Source of the DNA: Isoetes taiwanensis
Lineage: Eukaryota > Streptophyta > Lycopodiopsida > Isoetales > Isoetaceae
Length of the DNA stretch: 64,000 bases
NCBI GenBank assembly: GCA_021234155.1
Contig: JAJEKV010000216.1
Location: forward strand, 308,001-372,000
Direction of reading: 5' to 3'
Below are positions 13,107-25,584 of the stretch, one piece after another. The position numbers and the translations under genes were made by a program. Numbering within the stretch: the stretch's first letter is position 1; the number at the start of each line of letters is the position of its first letter. The notes under the pieces are model-generated. The model had not been told where the DNA came from, did no database searches, and worked only from the letters and a program-made list of their open reading frames with translations.

Positions 13107-13361
13107 AGAACTTGAACTACTAGTACAAGAAGTAATGCTTCATCGTAATATACATGCACAAATTGAAACTAATACAAATCATAGATGGGGGAAACAATTA
13201 TTAGACCAAGGTCTGTTTATCTTGCAATTCCATAGAGCTTGAACTACAAGTACAACAAGTAATGCTTCATTGTAATATACATGGACAAATTGGAACTAAT
13301 ACACATCATAGATGGGGATCAGATTATTAAACTGAAGATTGTTTATCTTGTACTTCCATCT
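13107..13361 (+). repeat. Two-copy tandem duplication, unit 127 bp
   Basis: The unit starting AGAACTTGAACTAC at 13107 repeats as AGAGCTTGAACTAC at 13234. Both contain AGTAATGCTTCAT and CATAGATGGGG in the same order. Copies are adjacent and similar by eye over their whole length. Confidence 0.75.
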
Positions 13362-14045
13362 CTTTCTCTTGCTTCCTTGATGTGATCTTGTTCCTAGTGA
13401 TTGAGGCATAACTTAATCAATGATTTTTCCACAAACAAGCAAGTTGAATGACATATAAACTCATCGCCTTATAATAAAGGTTTTCTATGTTTTGTGTATG
13501 ACGTATCTCAATTCTAAAGATGCATTCTTGTCTCAAGTTATCCAAGTTTGAAAACTCATTGCTAGTGTGGCATTATCAAAATATGAAAACCATTGTTATA
13601 CAAAATTGGGCATTGCAAAGCATGCTATATCGTCATTCCAACTTCTAGAATATCCTTATAATAAAAAAAACTAGAAAACCAACCACTAGGACAAAGTTTG
13701 AATAATGTTAAAAAGTGAAATTGTAATTTTGTCTATATTGGTTTTGCAAACTTAATAAAGCCTTAACAGAAGGCCTTCCACATAGTTCTCACAGAACGAG
13801 GTGATACCACTTTTTTTTGGGGGGGGTGTGGAGAGGGGGCTGAATCTTGGGAATTACGAACTATAATGGTGAGCAAAGTGGGATGGCTTAAATGGTATAG
13901 CAAAGAAAATAGAAATAAAATTGATTGATTGGGAGTAAAGGAATAGCAAACAGGCAAAAGAACAAGGTGGTTCGCACTCAAATCACTCAACAATAGACCA
14001 CTTGGTAACGCTGAGGGTAATAATAAAACATACACAATCACTAGA
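13362..14045. other. Gene-free stretch preceding a LINE relic
   Basis: No supported feature. It contains an oligo-T/oligo-G run near 13810-13826. It could hold the decayed 5' part of the LINE that follows, but no motif is readable. Confidence 0.35.
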
Positions 14046-15480
14046 GAAAAACGGGTATTATTGCTTTGTCGATTTCAAAACAAGGGATAAACCTTTGCAG
14101 AGGGCCGGAGAGAAATGGATTTACCACATCACCTATTAGTGGCTATAGCCGATTATATGAAAAAGTGGAAGCCAAGATAGGTTCTAAAGAAGGAGTGGAA
14201 TGTGATATAGGGGTGAGGCAAGGATGCCCACTTTCACCAAAAATCTTTGGGTTATACATAGATACACTAGGGGAATTCATAAGGAGTAAAGGTGAGGATG
14301 AAGAAGCCCCCGATTATTTCGAGGCCAAAGTACCATGTATGCTTTATGCGGACGACATAATCCCTGTTGACCTTGAATAAGGATGGCCTAGATGAGCTTA
14401 TGGGAATTTCGAACGAGGTCATATACATGGGGTAGAAAATGATGAGTACAAATACTTGGGGTACAAAGCATGATTAAATGGATGTGGAAGGTGGTTTGGA
14501 AGAGAGATGGCAAGGTAGCAATAAAAACTATTATGGAATGTAAATAATCCACATACAAATGTAATGTAACCGGATTTGGGGGTAAAAAGGGTATGTTCAA
14601 TATAACAAGGCCCCAAATTTATGTTGTATGGAATAGAAGTGTGGGGAGGAAGCACTACAATGGGGAAGTTCGAACAAAGGGGAGGGCCTAATAAAACACT
14701 TCCAATGCAGGGAACTAGGAATAAAGAAATCAATGCCGGCGATAATCACATTGTATGAGACATGGATAACACCATTTGAAGTGGAGGGTCTCGATAGGAC
14801 AATAGCGTATTTGAGTAGAAATATAGCGCGACAGATCAAAGGTGAAAGCTAGTAATGCAAAGGGGTGCAATTGAGACTTCGGACGGGATGGCCGTGAGAA
14901 GGTAAAGGAGGGTGGGTGTCCCGAACTCATCATATGGGCAGATAGGTTGGGATGTGATCTTTGGAGGGAAGTGGAAAATAAGTCACAAATGGAGACAAGG
15001 GGAACTCAGAAAAAAAGCTACTTCAACGTATGGATAGAAAAACAACCCGGATATAAAACTAGGAATGTATTTATTAATGATGAATCCGGAGAAGAGTATT
15101 GAACATGACATATACGCAGATAGTAACCAGTCAAAGACAATGAGAATCACATCGTGCAGATTCAGAACAGGTAACCATAAACTATGGATTGAGCGAGGAA
15201 GATGGCAAATTTACGATAATAAGAAGAGAGGATAGATTATGCCAGCCTTGTGACCTGCAAGAGACGAAGACGAGGAACATGTATGGAGCAAATGTCCAAC
15301 ATGTGAAGCAATAAGAACGAAATGGGTCAATGTAAATTGGGGGATTTCCAGTGGAAAAAGCAACGAGAGAGGTAGCCTCAGTAAAGGGCACAGCCAAAGC
15401 AGTGAAACAGATTCTAAATGAACATGATAGATACAGAATGCAACAAAAATTGCGGGACGCCACCAAAGGGGATGATATGT
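14046..15480 (+). pseudogene. Decayed LINE reverse transcriptase (non-L1 type)
   Basis: A readable reverse transcriptase piece lies at 14066-14380: GVRQGCPLSP (motif B), FGLYID, then MLYADDI (the catalytic YADD-type motif C). Just upstream, near 14050, another frame gives CFVDFK, the start of motif A. Downstream, in changing frames, come LYGIEVWGGS, ELGIKKSMPAIITLYETW, RTGNHKLWIERGRW and a Cys/His-containing DEEHVWSKCP segment, the usual order of a LINE C-terminus. At least three frameshifts and several stops make it non-functional. The motif wording differs from the L1-type element at 58.9 kb, so this is a separate LINE lineage. The 5' end and the endonuclease are not seen. Confidence 0.8.
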
Positions 15481-15689
15481 CAGCAGCCCCTTAAGGTCGC
15501 AATATGGGTATACGTATCGAAGAGAAAGCATTGCCGCCAAGACGGCATCAAATAGGGCGAGAGCACAAAGTGCGTGTCTGGCAAAACATCGTCTTAGAAT
15601 TGTAAAAGAAACGCGTATGTTTCCTGACACTCACTCGTATAAAAATACATATAAAAATTTCTGCCGTATAAAAATTTTGTCGTATTTTT

Positions 15690-16092
15690 CCAGAGAACGG
15701 ATCTCTCTTGGCCCAATCGACTTGGGACTGCCATGCAGCACCCCTCTAGGCCATGGGTTTGGATTTCTTTAATCCTATCACCCTCCAATACTTCTTCCCA
15801 ACTGGGTGTTGTTTTTTATGGATCACTTCCCCAGATCATGATACATACTCAGAACACATAGTGATTGCTTGTGTTGAAACCCCCACGACGATGTCAATAC
15901 TTTACTCAAATTTATCTAGAGTACAAGTTTTAGTATTATTTTTGCCAAACTTCACCGCCTATATGGTAATGCTTAATTGTCTCTGTCACGCGCTTGTCAA
16001 ATTGACGATGGCCTATCCTCTTTTGGAATTGTTCTACCGTAATGATCTAATGGCATCCAACCATTGTTGAATAGTCATCTCCTTCTAGGGTA
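15690..16092 (+). repeat. Dispersed repeat unit, copy 1, left half
   Basis: This segment is homologous to 29723-30070: shared landmarks are GGGAC(T/C)GCCATGCA, TTCACCGCCTATATGG, CCAACCATTGTTGA and CACCTCCTTCTAGGGTA. Homology stops at 16092, where a Helitron begins, and resumes at 18111. The segment follows the LINE relic directly and may include its 3' untranslated region. Its class is unknown. Confidence 0.65.
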
Positions 16093-18110
16093 CTAGTAAT
16101 GTTGCCCAGCGTTGTTGGGCATATGTTGTTGAGCTCCGCAAGTTTTTGGTCGCAGAAAAGAAAAGCTTGGAGGAATAATCCAACTTTTTAATTTTTTATT
16201 TTAGCATGTGGCACATATCATACCACAATGGCTTTGCGTCTCACTGGTTAGTGGGATTGAGAGATGCTTCAAATACTGGCCCAAGGCTAGGCCCAACAAA
16301 ACCTAAAAGCACTACAATACAAATTGTTAATAAGTCATCTTAAAATATCAATCGCTTAAAAATCGCCCAAGGTCGGGCCCACCGTAACCTAAAAGCACTT
16401 CAATACAAATTGTTAATAAATCATCTTAAAATATCAACATCATACTATTTTCAATGAAGGCCATTTGATAGCAAATTTTAAGGACCATATTCTACCTATG
16501 TCTTCTTTTTAAGGAATTCATTATAATGTTTGGGTGAGAGGCATTGGATGGCAAATACCAGATTCCACCTATGTCTACAAACATTAATAACCAAATATTA
16601 AAGGCCACTCTAAATGCCTCTCAAATTTCTTGCACACTTATGCTCCCTTGTAAACTCTATGGACTATGCATAACATCACGTTACTTGTAATTACATTTGT
16701 TTTCCAAGTAACATGAAAATTTGGTCCGAACTATGTGTTTATGATAGAATTCAAATTTTCTAATGATCACCTTATATGTAAGTAGTTTGTCATTAAAAGG
16801 AAAATTGTTATGTGGGAAAATACTAATGGTGAGTTGGTTATAAAAGCTGTGAGACCTAAGTAAAATTGGACCACACTACAATCGCCACGTAAAATGTAAA
16901 TTTAGTGTAATTTTGTTAGAATTCATTATGTCTTTATGATAGAATTATTTCTCCCAAATGTGTTGTTACACCTTATTGCATGTAAGTAGTTCAGTTTGCA
17001 GCAGAACCCCATTTTGGCTTCTCCCAAATGTCCCCATATCATAATCTTCTATGGACATTCAGATGGAAAACAAAGGCAAAGGTCAATTTCACTATTGTGG
17101 AACTAAACAACTCAATTACAAATTCATTACTCATGCAAACGTTCCCCACAATCAGTAAAAATTCTTTCCCGACACAATTCAACTTTCTCTATGAGCAAAG
17201 AGAACTTAAGCTTGTGCTTTAGCAGATCGCTTCCTTTTCCTTGTGAATCTTCAACACATTTTCCACGATTTTTGTTCTTCAACCAAGAATGCTCTAATGA
17301 TACTGCAGGTAAGCAAGCAGAAGCAAAAGGTGTCCAATTTCAAAAAGCAAAGTCCCCACTTGAAGGTTGTTGGGTCGAGAACTTGTCACGCTTCAGGCTC
17401 TCAAGGGTGTTCTTCATCTCGCAACTCCAAATAACCATTCCTATGTTCCGACTCATCTTCCCCGGTCACTTCCTTATAATGGTCTTCATTTGTGTCACCG
17501 AGCCTAATCAAATTTCCCTGTGCAATGCAAGGAAACGAACATACAATGTAGCCTATCCAAAGAATCAAAAGAAGTGTAGGATCGTCACTATTTGAATATT
17601 AAGACTTGTTCCTTTTGTGCATTTAAATAGCAAAGATCGCGGAAGATAAATTCCGCAAGGCCTAAATCCCGCACGTAAAACAAAGAATCTAGATATCGAG
17701 AAAAACTCACCTAGGTGTCTTCACAAAGACGCATCCTATTGGTTTACCTCCTCTAAATTATAAGATCAATCTAGGTCATCCAGAAAAATTTCACCAAGAA
17801 GCCCCGCTTCATCGTCAAATGAAGAACAAAGAAGATAATGGAACCGCCTTCAAAGGCTTACTTTCAAAGATCGGTTGATTCATGTCTGGATACAGAGGAG
17901 GCGCCCGCAATGCTTGAAGGCGATAGCGCCTCGCGAAACCCCGAGCCGCCACGGTTCTCGCTTCAAGCCATCAGAAAGTTTCGATAGGGCAACAAAATCA
18001 TTGCCCTCTTTTTTTGTGTTTAGTCCCCACCGCCCCTTCAAAACATCGAATCTTCACCGCCGGATCTAGGGCATGGTCCATTACTTGCACTAAAACATTA
18101 TAATATAAGA
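16093..18110 (-). mobile_element. Helitron 1, non-autonomous, 2,018 bp, both ends intact
   Basis: Read on the minus strand, the element starts TCTTATATTATAATGTT at 18110 and ends at 16093 with a hairpin (TGCCCAAC, loop AAC, GCTGGGCA), a 10-nt spacer and CTAG. It sits between host A (16092) and host T (18111), as expected for Helitrons. The homologous repeat at 29.7-30.5 kb lacks it: GGGTA-CCTAGATA there against GGGTA-[element]-TTTAGATA here. No Rep/helicase coding is present, so it must have been moved by an enzyme supplied elsewhere. A plus-strand open frame at 17191-17595 inside it is unrecognised and could be captured sequence. Confidence 0.9.
16276..16440 (+). repeat. Two-copy tandem repeat inside Helitron 1
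   Basis: AACCTAAAAGCACT(A/T)CAATAC followed by AAATTGTTAATAA and TCATCTTAAAATATCAA occurs twice, about 90 bp apart. It is an internal duplication of the Helitron. Confidence 0.65.
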
Positions 18111-18418
18111 TTTAGATATGGTTGGGGCAAAGTGTTTCCAACCATTACTTTAGTGCCTAAACGTCATTAAGTTCCATAAATGAACTTACATACTCCAAGG
18201 GATTATGTGGATATCCCAAAGGATAGTACCACTCAAAGACCTCTCAAGATAGCCCTCTTCTATTAAAAAGGGTTCTTGGTGAATTCAATCCACCATGTTG
18301 TCTAGGAAAATGTACGCCTTCTTCTAAGCCATGCACCAAATGTTTAAAGAGATTTTCAGCTCTTTCCCGCATTTCAAGCCGGAAATCTATTTTGCATGAC
18401 AGAAAGACCACCCTTCAA
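18111..18418 (+). repeat. Dispersed repeat unit, copy 1, right half
   Basis: Homology to 30071-30497 resumes immediately after Helitron 1: TTCCAACCATTA, GAACTTACATA, CACCATGTTGTC and AAGCCATGCACCAAAT occur in the same order. The second copy carries a SINE-like insertion that this copy lacks. Confidence 0.65.
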
Positions 18419-19593
18419 GTCATGCCACTCATATAAAGATCAGAGAAGTAATAACCTTCCCATCCGGGCCGCTAAATATCATGAACAAGTCTTGTTTGTG
18501 TGGGTTTTCCCTTGCTTGTGTGGGTTTTTGGCATATTCTTGATATATGCCAGTATATCCTTAGAATATGCGAAAAATTGCTACAAACTTGCTACTGGCAG
18601 TAAATTGGCGGTCACCTATGTTGTTGAGGGGCCGCTGTTCGAACCGTCTAACGGGCTATGTGGTTCCGCCAGTGTTTGTTTTGGTTCCAGCCACTGTTTG
18701 GTCGCAGCAAACAAAGTCACAGAAATCATTGGAGGATTACACATATACTGAAGTTCCAGGTTCGATTTTACTCACATAATATTGAACTGACGAGCTCAAA
18801 TGGATTGGTGGCTGTTGGAAATGCCCATTCTCCTCTAGACCTATGTTATAAAAGGGCAAATCTTCAATCGGAATCACTTTTATTTCAATATCTGTAGCTT
18901 CATCTCTAGCTATCCGGCGGCTACAAGTATTGTTTCTTTAGCTAATAAAGGCCTTGAGGGATTGTTGATGCAGAAAATGCATCTAATCATTTTGCAAGAT
19001 GAATTTGGCTAATTCGAATTTGATCAAGGTATGGTTAAGTCTTCTTTCACTTTAAAGTTTATATAGGTCTGAGGAGTTCTTGATATTGGCTATTTCCAGT
19101 TGAACCTACCGGATGTCCAGTTGGAAATGGAATGGATGATGCATATGCATAAATATGGACAAGTATGAAGGTAAAAGAGCTTGATCCCAATTCCGATTAA
19201 TTATATGCACGTGTTTATAATTCTGTCGCCAATAGAGTTGGCCTCTGAGCATCAGCAATGCCGGACTTTAGACCATCATTATTGGGCTCTAACTCAAGAC
19301 CTTTCCTGTAAGCACCAATGGCATTGTATGGAAGGTCAACCCAAAACGACACTCCCAGAACCTGTATCATTCGAGGATCATTCATATATAGGTTTGTCGT
19401 ACTTGGGGTTATTTTGTATAGGTTTGATCATCTAAACAAAGGTTGTTGTGAATAAGGCTTAGATCTCGAAGTTGTTTGCAGCTCACCCGTGAACTCCTGG
19501 ACCCTAAAACTAGCCAGTTGTGCACGTGAGGAGAATATAAAATGCCAATCTTGCTACTTATCATGGATGCCCCAAGTCTCTCAAAGAAGCTAC
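18419..19593. other. Gene-free stretch, possible intronic remnants
   Basis: Several open frames (18500-18751, 19181-19435) overlap in different registers and match nothing I recognise. It ends at the left boundary of the inverted duplication. Confidence 0.3.
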
Positions 19594-21506
19594 TGAACTT
19601 ATCGAACAAGCCAAGCTCGTTTATCAAGGTGATTAGAACCAGTGAGGTCTTAGATATTCATCAGCAGATGCTTTAATTTTGTAAGTTCAGTTTGAGGTGA
19701 TTATTGATGGACGAATGCATTTTCTCTTTCAAGCCTGTATGGCTGGCAACTTTTATGCTTTTAGTTCTTTTTGTTGCTTTTGGTTAGATCGAAGGGATTC
19801 AGCTGGCATTTATGTTTGTTTCAGTTTTTATGAACTAAGGCCACTTATTTGTCCTAATGTTACTTTGCTTTGCACCTAGCTCTTTAGGAAGCTAAAGTAT
19901 TCCTTTCACATGACATAGGAAACGTCGAAATTAAAATTGTGTAAGTCATATCCAATTCTAGCATAAACAATTGTTTTGTTGAAGCTTCTGCAGAGGTAAT
20001 GAATAGTTCATCTGTTGAAGCTTCTGCATGTTGAATGCCATGGTTCTATTGCATTAGCAATAGAATCATCATTCCTTGGATGGGGACGTTTTTCCACATT
20101 CCCTCTTCAGTTTTCCTCTATTTATAAGTTCATGTTTCTCTTTAGCCTTTGCATCGGCGTTCTCTTGAGCTGCTGTTGGACTTGCACTTAGTCATCCAGC
20201 CTCCCACCTCACCCTCCCTATAACAGTTTTTCTTTTCCTTGAGCTTTCAATAGTATCCTTGTTATCTTTCTCTATTTTTAGGAAAGGTCAGCATTTATTT
20301 ATGGTATTTTGCATGTTGTTTTTGACATAGTCGTGCTTTGTGTCTCTAGCGTAGTCTTGTGACTTCTAGGGATACTTGACCTTTTTTCTTTCTCTCGGCG
20401 TGGCAATGTAGCCTTCGAGGCGGTACCATTTGGTGGTCTCCCATGCACCTTTATGCGGTTTGCACCAAATTGGTCAACTGGTTTTAGCCTTTTTTCAATC
20501 CGGCGTGGTCCTGCGACCTCCAGTCCTTCCCCCTTTTATCTACTTCAGCTGTGTATCATTAGTATATCTTGTCCCTACTAAGGACTCCTAACCTCCTAAC
20601 GTGTGGGCTGTCTCAATTTCTCAGAGGTTGGTCCGAGTTAACGGTGATTTTAGGTTCACAAACGGATCTATCTGGATTCTTCAAACCGGATCTTGTTTTG
20701 GCATGGAGTCGAAGTCGCCTATGGTGGTCCTTAATATTTGAAAGTTTAACAAGTGACCAATTCAATTGTTCATGTAGGACTATATGTCGCTATAACATTC
20801 TATGCTCTCGATGATTGTCTATTTTTGGAGCATGTTTTTGGACCATAATTTCAGTCCTTTTCCCTATCTTATTGGGGTACTGTATTCAGTATTCAAACAA
20901 CTTCAAGCTCAATGAGAACTCCACTTCACTTGGCCGAATATATGTGCTGTAGGACCCATCCTAGGAATGTCTATTGTGGGTGGCTTATAGCAGTGTGCCT
21001 AAGGAAGTGTGAGCCAGTGCTGAGAATTATGGGTTTATTCTTAACTCTCAATTCACGGCAGCTTTCTTTCTCGGTAGTCTTTGGATTTTGGTCATGTGGC
21101 TGGTTCCTTTTCAAAGGAAACGAAGACAAAGACTTCAGTTTGTAAATATGTCATCCCCTGCTACCGTATAGTCCCTATGCAGCTTCCATGTGAAAAAAAT
21201 AGTTAATATTGATGGCAATTTTCCTTTTATGTGTCTATTTCTACGTATTTGGACATGTTTTTTTATATTTAGAGTTGCTCCCTTTCTGTGTAAATTCATT
21301 GCACTCATGGGAAATCCTTCCATATCAGTGGACCCTTCTGCTTTTTAATTAGGAAAATTGAATCCGTCCTGTTTTTCATTTAGGAAAGTTGAATCGGCTC
21401 AAAACTGGCTTTATGAAGGCCAAGGAAAACTGTGCCCAAATTATTTTGATATTGGGCATATATCTGGCAATGAAAAAGTGAAGGATGTCATATTCAAAGA
21501 TGTTGA
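19594..21506 (+). repeat. 1.9-kb inverted duplication, copy 1
   Basis: This block reads the same as the reverse complement of 43899-45809 with scattered substitutions and small indels. The breakpoints are sharp by eye: GAACTTATCGAACAAGCC at one end and CAAAGATGTT at the other, with no similarity outside. Near the right end it holds a candidate exon (21384-21525). It also contains a 9-bp hairpin (TTCTATTGC-ATTA-GCAATAGAA near 20045) kept in both copies. Confidence 0.85.
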
Positions 21507-21525
21507 AACGCTCCTAAGGCATTAA
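21384..21525 (+). pseudogene. Candidate duplicated exon, possibly SR-alpha linker region
   Basis: After an acceptor (TTTTTCATTTAG) an open frame runs about 46 codons with the readable segment VESAQNWLYEGQGKLCPNY and then GNEKVKDVIFKDV. The minus-strand copy near 43845-44019 keeps the same frame with conservative changes. In that copy it lies just upstream of clear SR-alpha exons on the same strand, so it may be an upstream exon of that gene. The linker of SR-alpha is poorly conserved, so this link is inference. Confidence 0.4.
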
Positions 21526-24500
21526 ACACTTGAGATCAAATTAGAGAGAATAATGGTTTCTTTATAAAAATTCAGTGACAAGGATTTGTAATTCATAAAC
21601 TCAGGTTACAACTCAAACTACGTAGAAATCTACGCATGACAACATCTCTACTTTAAAGAACTACAATAAAATTGCTTCTCTTAGCTCCAACCTATGCAAA
21701 TGCCAAAGTGACCCAAATTAGCAATTAAAATTGGTAATAGTTTGTAGATGAATCTAACATACGAGTGAGGTTCCAATACATGTTGGATGAATTAGAAAAG
21801 AAAAAGAGAGGATGAATCTACCATAGAGATGAAGTTTCAACGCATATATCTGTTGGAACTTGAATAATAAAAAAACTCAAGTACAGAGTTAAGATTAAAC
21901 GACGTGAGGCAAAAGCAAAAAAAACATGTCTAGGCTAGATCTAAACATGACCGATGTGAAGGAAGGAAGGAAGGAAGGAAGGTACTTTTATCGTCTACGG
22001 AGACCAATCGGTCTATGGGACCCAATACAAAAACGCAGCAAGCGGAGGAACGCGTAAACATGTTAGAGATTAGACATGTTGGATGAATTAGAAAAGAAAG
22101 AAAGAAAGAAAAAAAAGTGAAGTTCCAACACATGTTGGATGAATTGAAAAAAACAAAAGGGCCTCAAATGATACATTTTAAATAACAAAAAGACTCAAAT
22201 TTTACATTTTAGGGTTAGGGTTGAACGATATGAGAGTTGAGGTTTGCGTTTAGGGCAAAGAAGAAAAGCAGACAGAAAAGCAGTCAGCGGATGCAACAGA
22301 AAGGATGGAGCTAGCGGATTCAACACCAGCACTCCGGAATCAATGGCGACACCAACATTCCAGAATCGAGCTGTGCTAAACAAATTTATCTGCAGGTAAT
22401 GAGCTGCTGTAGGTAATGATTCGGCCAAACAGGTTTGAACAGAAAGCATGATTTGCATCTTTTCCTCCGGATGTTCTAAATCTAGTTGCAATTTGTTAAA
22501 AAGATATTAGAGGCAGACGAAAGCTCTGCCATAAGCTGGTGTTAACCCCAGGTTGGCCAAAATAATCAATTGAATGCACAAAGTCGGAATAGAGTTTTTG
22601 CACAACTTCTCATCAGATTCTGAACTTTTTAGTTTGACTAGTTTTTCATGATTACCTCTTGCAGATTCATCATTCAGGTCTTGATCCTTGAAGCGGTATC
22701 GAATTGAGATTCAGCCTGCGGCGATTCTGGAACAAAGATGCCTCAGCCTGGGGAGAATGCTGAAAAAATGCAACAATTTTTGAATAACCAGACAAACGTT
22801 TTTATTTTATGTACACGTGTGATATTTGTCAGTTTTAACGTTTATTCCGTTTAATAATATCATACTATTTAGGCCGAAATCACACTATAGCCCGAACCGT
22901 ATCACATTTACCGGATGTCCGAAATGGACACGTCGGTTGCCACGCAAACTGGCTACTCTCCAGTTTGTACACATCGAAGGCATTTTCATGGATTGACATC
23001 TCCAGATCCAGATAATGGGTATGTATTGGATTGACGTTTTGTGAGCAAACTCTTGAGTTCACCTGCAATTTGCACCTCTTTTATAAATTATGGAAGAAAA
23101 GTTTACTCACATAATCTCAAACTTGATGATGAGGCACAACAAGCCTCTGAACCAACAAATTAAGCTGATAAAAATAGCAGAAATAGCAGGTCAGGGATGA
23201 TTGTAGCAGATTTAAAGCACTTTGGAAAAAAATTATTGAGTGTTTCAGAAGTGTTGATCTATAATCTGCAGGCAAGGTTACTTTAGGGTAGATGTACAAT
23301 CTGCTCATCTTGCAGCAGGCTAATATGTTCTTTTGTGTTCGTGTCCATTGTTTCTTTGTTCATTGAAGACAATGATCTGTAACTATAGTTGGCCTGCGGC
23401 TATGGCAAATGTTTATGACAAGGAAGAAGCTTGCTATCGTTGTTTCCTTGTTAACATTTTTGACTATCAATAAAGTTTTTGATTTTGATGTTGACCAAAG
23501 TCTGTGTATTTTTTATGTGATTCATCTGTTCCTAAGTGTCGTATAATTTATTTGAACCGATTGCTCGATGCCTTCTTGAAAATGCTCTTCATGTTGAAGG
23601 ACTTGTAGATCGAGTATCATGTGGTCAAAGTGTTCTTATGTTGATGAAAGCATGGTAGGGACTCAAAGCATGGTGCCCTTCCTTTCATTTTTAGGCATTG
23701 GCTTTGTTTATTTGAGTTGGTGTAAGATAGTAAGAATATTGTGTTAATTTATGAGTTTTGTTACAGTAGTTTTATGCTGTTTGCCCGAAGTCTTCCGTTA
23801 TGTTTTCCAGTCAATATTTGACTGCTTTGCAGATAATGGCGACAAGAACAGCAGATAGAGATGCAGTTCCTAGTGAAAACATTATCATGTTACAACCGGA
23901 AATTCTTTGGGTAGTGAGAACAGTAAAGCTGCTCATGGCTATATTTGAACTATTCATTATGCACTCAATAATAAGTACCCTTTCAGTATCATTTCCTTAT
24001 GTATGCTGCTTATATTAGTTGGCGGGGTTGACAATTTTGTTGCAATGCTTAAGTGTAGGATTAGAAAGCTAATATTGCCTGCAAGTTATCAAGTAAACTC
24101 TGGTATACTTCATGAAGTAAGCAACTTTGTTCATTCCTTAGTATTACAAGTCCAAATTTCTTCATGTCACTTACTCCGGTTTCCTAAATATCCGCACAAA
24201 CATAATGTTACGTCTCTAAACAGATTCTTTGCTTTGAATTATAGGTGGCTCTCGCAATGTATTTCTAATAATTGTGAAGCATTATCCACCATATCTCAAG
24301 CATATTTGTTCACTGTTTGAATTGCCTTCGCCTGTAATTAGCACCTTCTCTCACCACATGCATACTGCCTAGCACTTGAAGAATTTGGTCTAGAAGGAGT
24401 TATAGGAGGATTGATGAATGGCAACTCTTTAACCACCAAAAGTGATCGCCTAGCTACTTTGAATGCTCATCACAACCTCGGACATTGATGCAATTATGAA

Positions 24501-25161
24501 TGCAAAGAGGTCCAAGTTAAATAACGATAGAGAAGAATTTGAAGTTCCAATCACAATACCCAGTTTTCTACAATCCATTGTGGCCTGCATTTATGCAATT
24601 TTTTGCATCAAGGAATAATGGCTCGCACTCATATAAACAAATTAAGGATAAACGATGTGAAACAAAAATGAATTACCACAATGGAAAGAGCTCGTGAAAG
24701 AGAATCGAATGGCCTTGCAATATAGAACCTTAGATGAAATAAGAATGAAATAGATCCTTGTAGAAGCGGGCGTAAAATGATTTTGTTGAATGCAATTGCG
24801 TTGAGCTCTGGCGAAAAAGTTTGGAAGAAACGAGATGAAGTGGAAAATTCATCCGACGTGGTTGTTCGCCAAAACTTTGGTCACCGGTGTTGCTGGGTCG
24901 AAATTGAAGAAGGGTGCCAAAAACGCCGACTGATTTTGACACCCCTAATGTGATACGGTGAGTGCCTAAATAATCCACGTGGTAATATTTCGTTGGCGTT
25001 ACGTGGTAATATTTCGTTGCGTTTGTGAATTTTAATTAAAGTTTAGCCCTAGTGTGATTTCGCCCTTAATATTCCACAAATACCACGTATTTATTTTCAA
25101 AATTACATGCCGATTATTTCGCTCCTTTCTTTCTTTAGTTTACCTTTTCCCTCTCAAAACT
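21507..25161. other. Long gene-free stretch with scattered remnants
   Basis: A (GGAA) microsatellite lies at about 21959-21982. Motifs like TTCCAACACATGTTGGATGAATT recur near 21772, 22073 and 22120 (first 20 bases TTCCAACACATGTTGGATGA); they resemble the palindromes of the LTR at 25.6 kb. A direct repeat of CGTGGTAATATTTCGTTG lies near 24979 and 25001. Apart from 24351-24488, no frame looks like conserved protein. Confidence 0.35.
24351..24488 (+). pseudogene. Coding-like fragment, 45 codons, unidentified
   Basis: The frame reads AYCLALEEFGLEGVIGGLMN and continues to a stop at 24486. The amino-acid composition and codon pattern look more protein-like than the surroundings. There is no start codon nearby and no family is recognised. 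Confidence 0.25.
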
Positions 25162-25266
25162 ATGGCGACTATTCAAGACCGTGAGCGATTGTGGCGGGAC
25201 GTTATTTTGAAGATTGCAAGGCAGGGGTTCATAAGCACAAACAGGCGAGCAGAAGCAGAGCGGTAG
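25162..25266 (+). CDS. Small ORF or first exon, unidentified
   Basis: An ATG in a good context (AAAACTATGGCG) opens 34 codons beginning MATIQDRERLWRDVILKIAR. The frame ends CGG-TAG, but GCG|GTAGAAG could be a splice donor, making this a first exon. No downstream exon could be matched. Function unknown; it may be a fragment. Confidence 0.25.
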   Translation: MATIQDRERLWRDVILKIARQGFISTNRRAEAER

Positions 25267-25584
25267 AAGATTAAGCGGCAGCAGGATTCTTGCAAAGTGG
25301 TGGTTTATTTGCATAATTGTTCGATGCAAGTAAGCATCAACTGGTGCAAAAAAAAGTAAATATTCTGACAAAGTAGTATTTTGACAAAATTGTTGCAGTT
25401 CATCTTCTGCTATTGTCTATTAGGGGAATTTGATGGCAACTAAACTAGGTGCGTTTGCTATTTTCTTTGAGCTAAAAATAATGTAAGATAACCGTTAGCT
25501 TAAATTGAGAAGTAAACTCCAAGTTTAGGACATAACGCTTTAAAATGGAGCAATCAGGTTTTATTAAATTAGAGATTTGGGTGA

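Noticed and set aside
15182-15630. Minus-strand ORFs of 94 and 139 codons
   Set aside because: They lie antisense to the LINE C-terminal relic and are rich in Leu, Ser and Phe, as expected of shadow frames.
20045-20066. Stem-loop as a microRNA precursor
   Set aside because: The stem is only 9 bp; its conservation in the second copy is explained by the recent inverted duplication.
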